Shown here: positions 7,237-14,790 of the stretch, in pieces
How the letters are laid out: the number at the start of each line of letters is the position of its first letter
Position numbering within the stretch: position 1 is the first letter of the stretch
Assembly (NCBI GenBank): GCA_900546455.1
Contig: URCS01000028.1
Coordinates: forward strand, 1-27,134
Length of the DNA stretch: 27,134 nucleotides
Source of the DNA: an uncultured Collinsella sp.
GTDB taxonomy: Bacteria; Actinomycetota; Coriobacteriia; Coriobacteriales; Coriobacteriaceae
Reading direction: 5' to 3'
Position numbers and translations under genes: made by a program
Notes under the pieces: model-generated
Told to the model about the DNA's origin: nothing
Databases searched by the model: none
What the model saw: only the letters and a program-made list of their open reading frames with translations

Positions 7237-8046
7237 ATGATCGGAACTCGCACTTCATCGTCATACACCCCGCACGTCGACGTCGCCCCCGCCAACCGCC
7301 CACTCATCCTCGTCGCGCCGCGCTGGGAAGAGGCGAAGCCGTTTTTGAGCGAGACGCTCTCCCCCAACGAGGAGATCGCCAGCGTCTTTGTCGATGCCAT
7401 CCTTGCCGCCGGCGGCCTGCCGCTGCAGATGTCCATCACCGAGGACATTGAGGTCATCCGTCATTACGTCGATATCGCCGATGGCATCGCCATTCCCGGC
7501 GGCCCGGATGTCAACCCCAAGCGCTGGGGCGACGATCGGCCCTACGACCCCACCCTCTGCTGCGAGATCCGCGATAGCTTTGAGTTCAAGCTGGTCGACG
7601 AGGTGCTCCGCGCCAAAAAGCCGCTCTTTACCACCTGCCGCGGCACACAGCTGCTCAACGTCGCCACCGGCGGCACCCTGTGCATGGACGTGCCGAGCCT
7701 GGGCGCTCGCGAGGGCCGCACGCAGTGGCGCCATACCCACGTGCTCAACGACCCTGTGCATCCCGTCGAGGTCGTGCCGGGCTCGCTGCTGGAGCGCGCG
7801 GTTGGCGGGCACAGGCTGATCCAGACCAACTCCGCACACCACTGCTGCGTCGATCGTCTGGGTAAAAGCACGCGCTTGGTCGCCAAGGCAACCGACGGCG
7901 TTCCCGAGTGCATCGAAGTCGAAGGCCAGCCGTTCTGCCTGGGCGTGCAATGGCACCCTGAGTACACGTGGAAGACGCTCGAGACCGACTTTAACCTGTG
8001 GAAGTCGTTTGTCGAGGCAGCGGCAAAGGTTAAGCAGGCCCGTTAG
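7237..8046 (+). CDS. Gamma-glutamyl-gamma-aminobutyrate hydrolase family protein (peptidase C26)
   Basis: 269 residues, class-I glutamine-amidotransferase fold. Catalytic triad: nucleophile C134 in FTTCRGTQLLNV, H240 and E242 in LGVQWHPE. The PuuD-type features AIPGGPDVNP (85-94) and NSAHHCC (198-204) are present. PuuD-like enzymes cleave gamma-glutamyl amides such as gamma-glutamyl-GABA. Its position directly after an amino-acid importer suggests intracellular release of glutamate or an amine from an imported or internally formed gamma-glutamyl compound; this is inference. No strong ribosome binding site precedes the ATG chosen, so the first ~15 residues are uncertain. It ends at a strong terminator. 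Confidence 0.88.
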   Translation: MIGTRTSSSYTPHVDVAPANRPLILVAPRWEEAKPFLSETLSPNEEIASVFVDAILAAGGLPLQMSITEDIEVIRHYVDIADGIAIPGGPDVNPKRWGDDRPYDPTLCCEIRDSFEFKLVDEVLRAKKPLFTTCRGTQLLNVATGGTLCMDVPSLGAREGRTQWRHTHVLNDPVHPVEVVPGSLLERAVGGHRLIQTNSAHHCCVDRLGKSTRLVAKATDGVPECIEVEGQPFCLGVQWHPEYTWKTLETDFNLWKSFVEAAAKVKQAR

Positions 8047-8065
8047 TTCACGGACGGCACAACAC

Positions 8066-8110
8066 AAAAGGGCTCCCCGCCGGCCACATGGTCCGACGGG
8101 GAGTCCTTTT
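8066..8110. terminator. Bidirectional terminator between convergent genes
   Basis: AAAAGGGCTCCCCGCCGG pairs imperfectly with the CCGACGGGGAGTCCTTTT side. It has A-runs before and T-runs after the stem, so it can stop transcription from both the puuD-like gene and the HPt operon. Part of the stem (CCGGCCACAT, 8080-8089) can also pair perfectly with ATGTGGCCGG at 8117-8126, a competing fold. Confidence 0.85.
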
Positions 8111-8151
8111 ACCTATATGTGGCCGGCACACAGCCCAAGGCCCGCAAGCTC

Positions 8152-8508
8152 TTATTCGGCCGCCTCGCGCAGGGCCGACATCGTTGCCGCATATTGCTGC
8201 TGCAGCGCATGCATTCCCTCGCGAGCGCCGTCAACGGCATCGGCACCGCGCAGCGCCTCGGTCACCACGACCGCCGGCTCATACAAATTATCGAATCCCA
8301 GGTTCTGGCTCACGCCCTTGAGCGTGTGCGCTGCCATAAACGCACCTTCGGCGTCTCCCGCCGCCATGGCGGCCTCCAGCTTGTCCATGCTCTCGTCATC
8401 CAAAAACTTGAGGGCAAAGCGGCTAAGCATCTCCTCGCCCATCAGCCGAGCGCACGCGTCATCATAATTGGCGCCAATCTTCTCATACGCCTCACGCATG
8501 GAAATCAT
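8152..8508 (-). CDS. Histidine phosphotransfer (HPt) domain protein
   Basis: 118 residues, all helical, forming a single HPt domain: the phosphoacceptor histidine lies in AAHTLKGVSQNLGF (H61), with the usual small and hydrophobic residues around it. HPt proteins pass phosphate between response-regulator receiver domains and histidine kinases. It lies 23 bp downstream of the GGDEF/REC/HD-GYP gene on the same strand, so its partner is probably that receiver domain. No histidine kinase is encoded nearby. AAAGGAG is 9 nt before the start, which favours this ATG over the one three codons in. Confidence 0.88.
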   Translation of the reverse strand: MISMREAYEKIGANYDDACARLMGEEMLSRFALKFLDDESMDKLEAAMAAGDAEGAFMAAHTLKGVSQNLGFDNLYEPAVVVTEALRGADAVDGAREGMHALQQQYAATMSALREAAE

Positions 8509-8531
8509 GGATTAAAACTCCTTTGGTCAAA

Positions 8532-10412
8532 CTAAATCGTGGGAAACTGAACGACGTCGGCAGGGCGTGCCAATGTTTCGGCAATACGGTCTTGCACCTC
8601 GAGCAGACAGTCGAGCAACAGCGGGTTAAAGGTGCCGCATTTACCGTCCAGGATCATCCGAATCGCCTCCTCGTGCGGGATAGCGTCCTTGTACACGCGC
8701 ACGCTCGTCAGTGCATCGTACACGTCAGCCACCGAGACCACCTGCGCGGCGATGGGGATATCGTCGCCCTTAAGGCCATCGGGATAACCCTTGCCGTCCC
8801 AGCGCTCGTGGTGCCAACGCGCAATCTGGTACGCATATTCCATAAGCGCATTGCCGGCGTGATGACTACCCAGCTCACGCAGCATGTCGGCGCCGATCGT
8901 GGTATGCGTCTTCATAATCTCGAACTCCTCGGGCGTAAGGCGTCCGGGCTTGTTGAGAATCGCATCGTCAATCGACATCTTGCCGATATCGTGCAGCGCC
9001 GAAGCCAGGGCGATCGTGGAGCGTTCCTCATTGTCGAGGGAGATCGTGCCGCTACGCTGGACCAGACAGCCAAGCAGCAGCTCGGTCAGCTTCTCGATGT
9101 TCGTAACGTGCCTGCCGCTCTCGCCGTTGCGAAGCTCCATGACGCCGGCCATGATATCGATGAGCATGCGACTGTTCTTGACGCGCTCGTTGTACTGCTG
9201 GGACAGCAGGTTCGTCAGGCGGCGCTGTTTGGCGTATAGGCGGATGGTGTTGCTTACACGGCGGCGCACGACACGGGAGTCAAACGGGCGGTTGATATAG
9301 TCCGAGGCGCCCAGCTCGTACGCGCGCAGAACCATATCATCGGAATCTTCGCTCGAAATCATGATGACAGGCAGATTGTCGATACCCGATCGGCGCGACA
9401 GATCGGCCAGTACCTCAAAGCCGCTCGCGCCCGGCATGACAATGTCCAGCAGCACGAGCGACAACTCATCGCCATAACGGTCGACCATATCGAGCGCCGT
9501 ACGACCGTTATCGGCCTCGAGGATGCAATACTCGTCCTTGAGCATCTCGCTGAGAATGGCTCGGTTCATCTCGGAGTCATCGACGATAAGCACCGAAGGC
9601 TTTTCGCTTTGGAAGGCCTCGATGGAATCGCCATCGGTCACGACCGTACCGGCTTTTGCCTTGGCACGGCTCAGTAACTGGACAGCGCGGCCAACGCCCT
9701 CATCGACCGTCTCGCCATGAATGCGAACGCCACCAACACATGCCGTCAAGCTCACGTGCTCATGGCCCGGAATAATCGTGGCATGAACGGCATCGGATAC
9801 CTGACGCAGACGACGGGCAAAGTCATCGGAGGGAATATTGGGCATGACAGCTACAAACTTGTCGCAGCCATAGCGCACAAGTTCGTCAGTCGAACGAATA
9901 CCGCTGCGTATGGCTGTTGCCACAGCACCGAGCGCAAGGTCGCCGGCATGGCGGCCACACGTATCGTTGAAGACCCTAAAATCATCAAGGTCGATCATCG
10001 CAACACCGGCCTTCATGCGGGCGCTACGGAGCTTTTCTTCGTAATATCGGCGATTGCGCACATTCGTCAGCACGTCGGTGTAGACAAGGTCCTCTTCTGC
10101 AGCCTCTTGCCCATCGATCGGACGCACCATCAGCAAGACATGAGGCTCGCCCTCGACCTTTAGAGGGCGCAGACGGGCGCGGTACTCAACACCATCGTTG
10201 AGCAGTTGCTCCGACACCTCATCGGAATCTGTCAAGGCCTCAAGACTCGACTGACGCAGACAAGGGCAGCGATCGCCGGCGAGCAGGCAGTTAGGCTCGC
10301 TCTTAATCTGATCGGCCGACAGCAAACGTACCACGGGGTAGGTCCTTGCGACACGGGCGACCTCGGCGGCAGCCTCCTCGTCGGTTAGATTGACCTCGTG
10401 ATTATTGAGCAT
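8532..10412 (-). CDS. Response regulator with degenerate GGDEF, receiver and HD-GYP domains
   Basis: 626 residues. 1-107: weakly conserved PAS-like or cysteine-containing sensor region (C42, C49, C51). 108-268: GGDEF domain whose signature is YGCDKF (181-186) instead of GGDEF, so diguanylate cyclase activity is unlikely. 272-395: receiver domain with acidic D278-D279 and phosphoacceptor D323 in LLDIVMP; the conserved lysine position reads NRPF, arginine instead. 412-615: HD-GYP phosphodiesterase domain with HDIGK (H474, D475), HH534-535 and DGKGYPDG (539-546), intact, expected to degrade cyclic di-GMP. The start was set at the ATG behind AAAGGG; a longer frame exists but has no ribosome binding site. 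It is coupled to the HPt gene downstream, suggesting phosphorelay control of c-di-GMP breakdown. Confidence 0.9.
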   Translation of the reverse strand: MLNNHEVNLTDEEAAAEVARVARTYPVVRLLSADQIKSEPNCLLAGDRCPCLRQSSLEALTDSDEVSEQLLNDGVEYRARLRPLKVEGEPHVLLMVRPIDGQEAAEEDLVYTDVLTNVRNRRYYEEKLRSARMKAGVAMIDLDDFRVFNDTCGRHAGDLALGAVATAIRSGIRSTDELVRYGCDKFVAVMPNIPSDDFARRLRQVSDAVHATIIPGHEHVSLTACVGGVRIHGETVDEGVGRAVQLLSRAKAKAGTVVTDGDSIEAFQSEKPSVLIVDDSEMNRAILSEMLKDEYCILEADNGRTALDMVDRYGDELSLVLLDIVMPGASGFEVLADLSRRSGIDNLPVIMISSEDSDDMVLRAYELGASDYINRPFDSRVVRRRVSNTIRLYAKQRRLTNLLSQQYNERVKNSRMLIDIMAGVMELRNGESGRHVTNIEKLTELLLGCLVQRSGTISLDNEERSTIALASALHDIGKMSIDDAILNKPGRLTPEEFEIMKTHTTIGADMLRELGSHHAGNALMEYAYQIARWHHERWDGKGYPDGLKGDDIPIAAQVVSVADVYDALTSVRVYKDAIPHEEAIRMILDGKCGTFNPLLLDCLLEVQDRIAETLARPADVVQFPTI

Positions 10413-10456
10413 ACGGGGCCCTTTCGATAGTTTCGCATGGAGCGGTGGGTTCCAAA

Positions 10457-10476
10457 TGTTACAAGGGTAACACCTT
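10457..10476. promoter_or_regulatory. Overlapping inverted repeats upstream of the HD-GYP gene
   Basis: TGTTAC-AAGG-GTAACA (10457-10472) overlaps CAAGG-GTAACA-CCTTG (10462-10477), about 45 bp upstream of the regulator start. It looks like an operator, but no promoter elements could be assigned with confidence. The remaining ~140 bp of this spacer shows nothing clear. Confidence 0.3.
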
Positions 10477-10622
10477 GTCGATGCAGGTAGGCACGTGAAT
10501 GCTGTTACATTTTTATGAGTTGGCAGACGGCGCGATTGAAGCCGCAGGCGTGAGGTTTTGAGCACGTTTGTTAACACGGCCGAAACGTTTGCGGATGAAG
10601 CCTGTTTTGTTTTTTGCAGCTG

Positions 10623-11420
10623 CTAGAACCCCAGGATGCCACGGACAGTCTGGGCAGCCGCTGCCGGGCGATCGCGCAGGCCGTTGTGCGCGCCGGGAAT
10701 CGTTACGAGGGGGCAATCCAAAAGCTCAGCCGCCATCCTCGTACCCGCCTCGCGGGGCGTGCCAATCGAAAGCTCGCCCAAAAGCACGGCGGCCACCGTT
10801 TTCGACGCGCGAACGCTATCCCAATCGGGAACGCAGGTCATAGTAATCCCGTATTCGTTCGCCATGAAACTGCGGCCGTTGCGCAGGGCATGTTTGGCTT
10901 CTGCCTCGGTTAACTTGGGAGCCTCAGGGTCCGAATCGCCGATGGCGCCCAGGAAGGCCCGTAATGCCCTGGAGACCTTTCCTGCGGCGATCATCTCGAG
11001 CAAAACCGGGGCCGCACCCAGACCGGCACCCTCATCCGTCACGGCGGGTTCATGCAGAATCGCACGCGAGATTATGGCGGGGTTTGCACGGAGAAGCTCC
11101 AGGGCCACCAACGTACCGGCACTGTGCGCAAGCACGTTTGCCGGAGCGCCAATATGCTCGATAACAGCTTGCAGGTCGGCGGCTTGGGCGGCGAGGTCGT
11201 AGCGTCCGTCTGCAGCGTCGCCACTCTCGCCGCAACCGCGGCGGTCGTAGGCAATGACGCGATAGTCGCAGGCGAGCTCGCGGGCGATACCGTCAAAAAA
11301 GACACCGTCGACGCAGGCGCCGTGCACGCACACCAAGGCGGGTGCATCGGACGATACAACCGGGCCGGCATACTCGCGGCAGGCGATCGTAGTGCCCGCA
11401 TTCTCGACCGTAAAATCCAT
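10623..11420 (-). CDS. Alpha/beta hydrolase
   Basis: 265 residues with the alpha/beta-hydrolase pattern: oxyanion-hole VHGACVDG (32-39), the YDRRGCGESG stretch (58-67), the nucleophile elbow LAHSAGTL with S100, and a late histidine H245 in IPGAHNGLRDRP. It is similar in outline to the esterase/haloperoxidase-like subgroup; substrate cannot be inferred. Cytoplasmic, with no signal peptide. Only a weak purine stretch (GATGGGAA) precedes the ATG. It lies upstream of the HD-GYP gene on the same strand with a 210-bp gap, so is probably a separate unit, and is divergent from the radical SAM gene. Confidence 0.85.
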   Translation of the reverse strand: MDFTVENAGTTIACREYAGPVVSSDAPALVCVHGACVDGVFFDGIARELACDYRVIAYDRRGCGESGDAADGRYDLAAQAADLQAVIEHIGAPANVLAHSAGTLVALELLRANPAIISRAILHEPAVTDEGAGLGAAPVLLEMIAAGKVSRALRAFLGAIGDSDPEAPKLTEAEAKHALRNGRSFMANEYGITMTCVPDWDSVRASKTVAAVLLGELSIGTPREAGTRMAAELLDCPLVTIPGAHNGLRDRPAAAAQTVRGILGF

Positions 11421-11572
11421 ACTGTGTTCCCATCGTCAACGCCCATCCAGTTGCACGTCAGTACGGCTAGATGGACCCGCATTGCCTTACAGCTTGTTAA
11501 CAGATTAACTGTACCCGACCCAAGGCTTTTCATGGCACGGCATAATGAGCGACGTGAAAAAACGAAACTTGT

Positions 11573-11597
11573 AAAGCAAGAGCCCGCACCTTGCTTT
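11573..11597. promoter_or_regulatory. Inverted repeat upstream of the radical SAM gene
   Basis: AAAGCAAG (11573-11580) and CTTGCTTT (11590-11597) form a perfect 8-bp inverted repeat with a 9-nt spacer, about 50 bp before the gene start in a divergent spacer. Possible operator or leader hairpin. Confidence 0.3.
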
Positions 11598-11645
11598 GGA
11601 GCCGATGCTATGCTTAGGCACAATTGTCTTGAGGAGCATATGCCT

Positions 11646-12422
11646 ATGTCTACGTTTTTGAATGCCAGCCCCATCTTTGGACCCGTCCGCAGCCGTCGCC
11701 TCGGTCTCTCGCTCGGCGTCAACATGATGCCGGCCAGCGGCAAGATCTGCACGTTCGACTGCATCTACTGCGAAAACGGCCTCAACGCCGAGCGCCCCTG
11801 CCACGAGCCGTACAACACAGCTACCGTGGTACTCGACGCGCTCGAGGCAAAGCTGTGCGAGATGGCAGCCGAGGGCGAGCTCCCCGATGTGATCACCTTC
11901 GCAGGCAACGGCGAGCCCACCGCCGCACCGGAGTTTCCGCAGGCCATCGCCGGCGCCGTCGCGCTGCGCGACGAGCTTGCCCCAAACACCAAGATTGCCG
12001 TGCTTTCCAACGGCACACGCGCCGACCGTCCCCATGTACACGATGCGCTCATGATGGTTGATGACAATATCCTCAAGCTCGATACGGTCGACTTGGCATT
12101 TATCCAGCTGCTCGATCAACCCGTCGGCCCGTACGACGTTGAACATCAGATCGAGACGTTCGCAAGCTTTGACGGCCACGTCATTATCCAGACGATCTTT
12201 TTGACCGGCGAGTATCAGGGCAAGCTCATCGACAACACCGGCGAGGAATACGTCGGCCCTTGGCTCGCGGCGCTCGAGCGTATTCGCCCGCAGGAGGCGA
12301 CCATCTACACGGTGGCGCGCGAGACACCGGTCGCCGGCCTTGCCAAAGCAGCGCCCGAGGTGCTCGACGCCATTGCCGCGCGCGTGCGCGCCCTCGGCAT
12401 CCCCTGCCAGGTGAGCTACTAG
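11646..12422 (+). CDS. Radical SAM protein (COG0731-like Fe-S oxidoreductase)
   Basis: 258 residues. The radical SAM [4Fe-4S] motif CX3CX2C is C35-TFD-C39-IY-C42, in the family context ICTFDCIYCENGLN, and the SAM-binding glycine region is FAGNGEPTAAPEF. The order GPVRSRRLGLSLGVNMMP before the cluster matches COG0731, the group loosely related to wyosine synthetases (TYW1-like). Bacterial members have no settled substrate. Two ATGs are possible; the second was chosen because GAGGAG lies 9 nt upstream, while the first (two codons earlier) would leave only 3 nt. It sits alone between a divergent hydrolase and a palindromic repeat. Confidence 0.88.
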   Translation: MSTFLNASPIFGPVRSRRLGLSLGVNMMPASGKICTFDCIYCENGLNAERPCHEPYNTATVVLDALEAKLCEMAAEGELPDVITFAGNGEPTAAPEFPQAIAGAVALRDELAPNTKIAVLSNGTRADRPHVHDALMMVDDNILKLDTVDLAFIQLLDQPVGPYDVEHQIETFASFDGHVIIQTIFLTGEYQGKLIDNTGEEYVGPWLAALERIRPQEATIYTVARETPVAGLAKAAPEVLDAIAARVRALGIPCQVSY

Positions 12423-12463
12423 CAAAACCACGCAGCAGCTAGCACCCGCCATCCCGCCCCATC

Positions 12464-12534
12464 AGTTGCGGTGATATAGTTCCTATTTGTGCTGTTAAAC
12501 CGCTTTAATCGGAACTATATCACCGCAACTTTTA
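12464..12534. repeat. Palindromic dispersed repeat (GTTGCGGTGATATAG family), copy 1
   Basis: A perfect 20-bp inverted repeat, arms 12464-12483 and 12511-12530 with a 27-nt loop. The arm begins AGTTGCGGTGATATAG. The right arm runs into TTTT, so the hairpin could also end transcription of the radical SAM gene. A second copy is at 20011-20079. Confidence 0.85.
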
Positions 12535-12582
12535 TGGACGCATGGGTGGGCTATACTAGCTGCGAATGAAAGGAAGTTAGCC

Positions 12583-13470
12583 ATGTTTGACAACGGACCC
12601 GTTCCTGGCCGCAACGACGCCTGCTGGTGCGGCAGCGGCAAAAAATATAAGAAATGCCATAGCGCCTTCGACGAGCGCCTCGAGCGCCTGTGGGAGGAGG
12701 GCTGGGAGGTTCTGCCCCGCACGCTCTACAAGACGCCCGCCGATATCGAGGGCATCAAGCGCTCGGCCGCCATCAACGTGGGCGTGCTCGATTACGCAGG
12801 CGAACACATCGCCGCGGGCATGACCACCAACCAGATCGACCAGATGATCTACGACTACACCGTCGAGCACGGCGGCACGCCGGCCGACCTCAACTATGAG
12901 GGCTACCCCAAGAGCGTTTGCACCTCGATCAACGACGTGGTCTGTCACGGCATCCCCTGCGATACGGACGTGCTGCACGAGGGCGACATCATCAACGTCG
13001 ACTGCTCCACGATTCTTGACGGCTACTTTAGTGATTCGAGCCGCATGTTCTGCATCGGCGAGGTCTCTGCCGAGCGCCAGCGCCTGGTCGACGTCACCCG
13101 CGCCAGCGTGGAGGCGGGTCTGGCTGCCGTCAAGCCGTGGCTGCCGCTGTCCGTGATGGCCGAGGCCGTGCAAAAGACGGTCGAGGACGCCGGCTTTAGT
13201 GTGGTACGCGAGTACGGCGGACACGGCATCGGTAAGGAGTTCCACGAGGACCCGTTTGTGGGCTTTACCACCGAGGCACCCGATGTGGACACCATCATGG
13301 CTCCGGGCATGGTCTTTACCATCGAGCCCATGGTCAACGCCGGAGCGCCCGACATCAAGATCAGCAAGGGTGACGGCTGGTGCGTGCGCACCAAGGACGG
13401 CAGCGATTCGGCCCAGTGCGAGGTACAGCTCGTGGTGACCGAGGACGGCTACGAGCTGCTGAGCTGGTAG
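12583..13470 (+). CDS. map: Methionine aminopeptidase type I with N-terminal SEC-C zinc motif
   Basis: 295 residues. The first ~30 carry a SEC-C type zinc motif, PGRNDACWCGSGKKYKKCH with C14, C16, C25 and H26, as in SecA C-termini and some bacterial MetAPs, likely for ribosome contact. The catalytic domain has the MetAP ligands: D in NVDCST, D in SDSSRMF, H in GHGIGKEFHEDP, E in FTIEPM and E in QCEVQLVV. It removes the initiator methionine from nascent proteins, an essential housekeeping step. AAAGGAAG precedes the ATG by ~8 nt. It is followed directly by a strong terminator, so it is monocistronic at its 3' end. Confidence 0.96.
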   Translation: MFDNGPVPGRNDACWCGSGKKYKKCHSAFDERLERLWEEGWEVLPRTLYKTPADIEGIKRSAAINVGVLDYAGEHIAAGMTTNQIDQMIYDYTVEHGGTPADLNYEGYPKSVCTSINDVVCHGIPCDTDVLHEGDIINVDCSTILDGYFSDSSRMFCIGEVSAERQRLVDVTRASVEAGLAAVKPWLPLSVMAEAVQKTVEDAGFSVVREYGGHGIGKEFHEDPFVGFTTEAPDVDTIMAPGMVFTIEPMVNAGAPDIKISKGDGWCVRTKDGSDSAQCEVQLVVTEDGYELLSW

Positions 13471-13479
13471 CCGTGGATG

Positions 13480-13524
13480 CGCCGGATGCTGACGGGCACG
13501 CTCGTCTTGCATCCGGCGTTTTAT
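13480..13524 (+). terminator. Rho-independent terminator after map
   Basis: A 10-bp perfect stem, CGCCGGATGC (13480-13489) with GCATCCGGCG (13509-13518), followed by TTTTATTT. Confidence 0.9.
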
Positions 13525-13539
13525 TTAAACGTTTTGCCT

Positions 13540-13580
13540 GATAAAACCTGCCAAAATAAACCTGTCCCTTTTTGGCAGGT
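13540..13580 (+). repeat. Dispersed CCTGTCCCTTTTTGG repeat, copy B
   Basis: GATAAAACCTGCC, then AAATAAACCTGTCCC, then TTTTTGGCAGGT. Arms ACCTGCCAAAA and TTTTTGGCAGGT pair to form a hairpin. It lies just upstream of the ribosome binding site of the hydroxyacid dehydrogenase gene, so it is transcribed into or ends upstream of that mRNA. Confidence 0.85.
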
Positions 13581-13599
13581 CGAGCGGAGAGGACTGCTT

Positions 13600-14535
13600 G
13601 TGAACATCCTGGTTTTGCTGCCCGTCAATGACCGCCATCGCGCAATTCTTGAGTCGAGCGCTCCGGGCGAGGACTTTATCTACACGAGCTCCGACGCCGC
13701 CACGCGCGAGCAGATCGCCGATGCCGACGTGATCTTGGGCAACATCGACCCTGGCATGCTCACGGCATGCGAGCATCTCCAGCTGTTACAATTGCAGACC
13801 GCCGGCTATGACGACTACTTGGCCGCCGGCACCGTGCCAGCCGACGCTAAGCTTTCCTGCTCGGTGGGCGCCTACGGCCAGGCCGTAAGCGAGCATATGT
13901 TTGCCATGGTCCTTTCTATGATGAAGCGCCTGCCCGGCTATCACGACTTGCAGCGCGAGCATCGCTGGGAGGATTTGGGGCCGGTCACCTCGCTCAAGAA
14001 CGCCAATGTGCTGGTGCTAGGCGCGGGCGATATCGGCGGCCACTTTGCCACGCTCTGCCGCAGCATGGGCGCGCACGTCCGCGGCATCAAGCGCCATCCA
14101 CTCGTCTACCCCATTGTGTTTGAGGACATGGACGGCATGGACGCCCTCCCCGAGCGCCTGGCCGAGGCTGACATCGTCACGTCCTTTATGCCCAGCACGC
14201 CCGAGACGCGCGGTCTGGCGAACGCCGAGTTCTTCGCCGCGATGAAACCGGGCGCCTTCTTTGCCAACGGCGGCCGCGGCGATCTTGTGGTTGCCGACGA
14301 TTTGGTTGCCGCTCTGGAGTCGGGACATCTCGCCGGCGCCGCGGTCGACGTCACCGACCCCGAACCGCTGCCTGAGACAAGCCCACTGTGGAATGCGCCC
14401 AACATGCTCATCACGCCACACGTCTCCGGCTGGTTCCACCTGGCAGCCACGCTCAACAATGTGGTCGACATCGCCGCGGAGAACCTGCGTCACCTGCAAG
14501 CCGGCGAAACTTTACGTTGTTGGATCGAACATTAG
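13600..14535 (+). CDS. D-isomer-specific 2-hydroxyacid dehydrogenase
   Basis: 311 residues. The NAD(P)-binding glycine motif is VLGAGDIGG (139-147) and the catalytic residues of the family are present: R226 in NGGRGDL, E255 in DPEPLPE and H274 in TPHVSGW. The family reduces 2-oxoacids or oxidises D-2-hydroxyacids; the specific substrate is unknown. I placed the start at GTG with GGAGAGGA 6 nt upstream. The frame stays open 41 codons further 5', but that extension reads through the dispersed repeat and the map terminator and is not credible as protein. Likely monocistronic, with a strong terminator downstream. Confidence 0.9.
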   Translation: MNILVLLPVNDRHRAILESSAPGEDFIYTSSDAATREQIADADVILGNIDPGMLTACEHLQLLQLQTAGYDDYLAAGTVPADAKLSCSVGAYGQAVSEHMFAMVLSMMKRLPGYHDLQREHRWEDLGPVTSLKNANVLVLGAGDIGGHFATLCRSMGAHVRGIKRHPLVYPIVFEDMDGMDALPERLAEADIVTSFMPSTPETRGLANAEFFAAMKPGAFFANGGRGDLVVADDLVAALESGHLAGAAVDVTDPEPLPETSPLWNAPNMLITPHVSGWFHLAATLNNVVDIAAENLRHLQAGETLRCWIEH

Positions 14536-14605
14536 GGTTCCGCCGTTCTAACGAACGGCGGACCGGTCGACGCTGCGCGCCGCCCAGAGCGACAATTTGT
14601 CATTC

Positions 14606-14647
14606 AAAAGGCAAGGCATGACCAGAAGGTCTATGCCTTGCCTTTTT
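14606..14647 (+). terminator. Rho-independent terminator after the hydroxyacid dehydrogenase
   Basis: A 14-bp perfect stem, AAAAGGCAAGGCAT (14606-14619) with ATGCCTTGCCTTTT (14633-14646). A shorter inverted repeat without a T-tract (TCCGCCGTT / AACGGCGGA, 14539-14562) precedes it. Confidence 0.9.
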
Positions 14648-14747
14648 CATGCCAACTTGTTCGCTCTGGACATCGCTCGCTGACGCTTGCTCAACCTGCG
14701 GTGTCATAACAATTCTGTCCAGCTGTTGGCTTTGCGGCATTTGCCCA

Positions 14748-14790
14748 GATAAAACCTGCATAATAAACCTGTCCCTTTTAGCAGGTTTTA
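14748..14790 (-). repeat. Dispersed CCTGTCCCTTTT repeat, copy C, acting as terminator
   Basis: GATAAAACCTGC, ATAATAAACCTGTCCC and TTTTAGCAGGTTTTA. The TAA stop of the M18 aminopeptidase lies inside the right arm. On the minus strand the arms AAAACCTGC and GCAGGTTTT form a stem ending in TTTTATC, a good intrinsic terminator. Confidence 0.8.
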
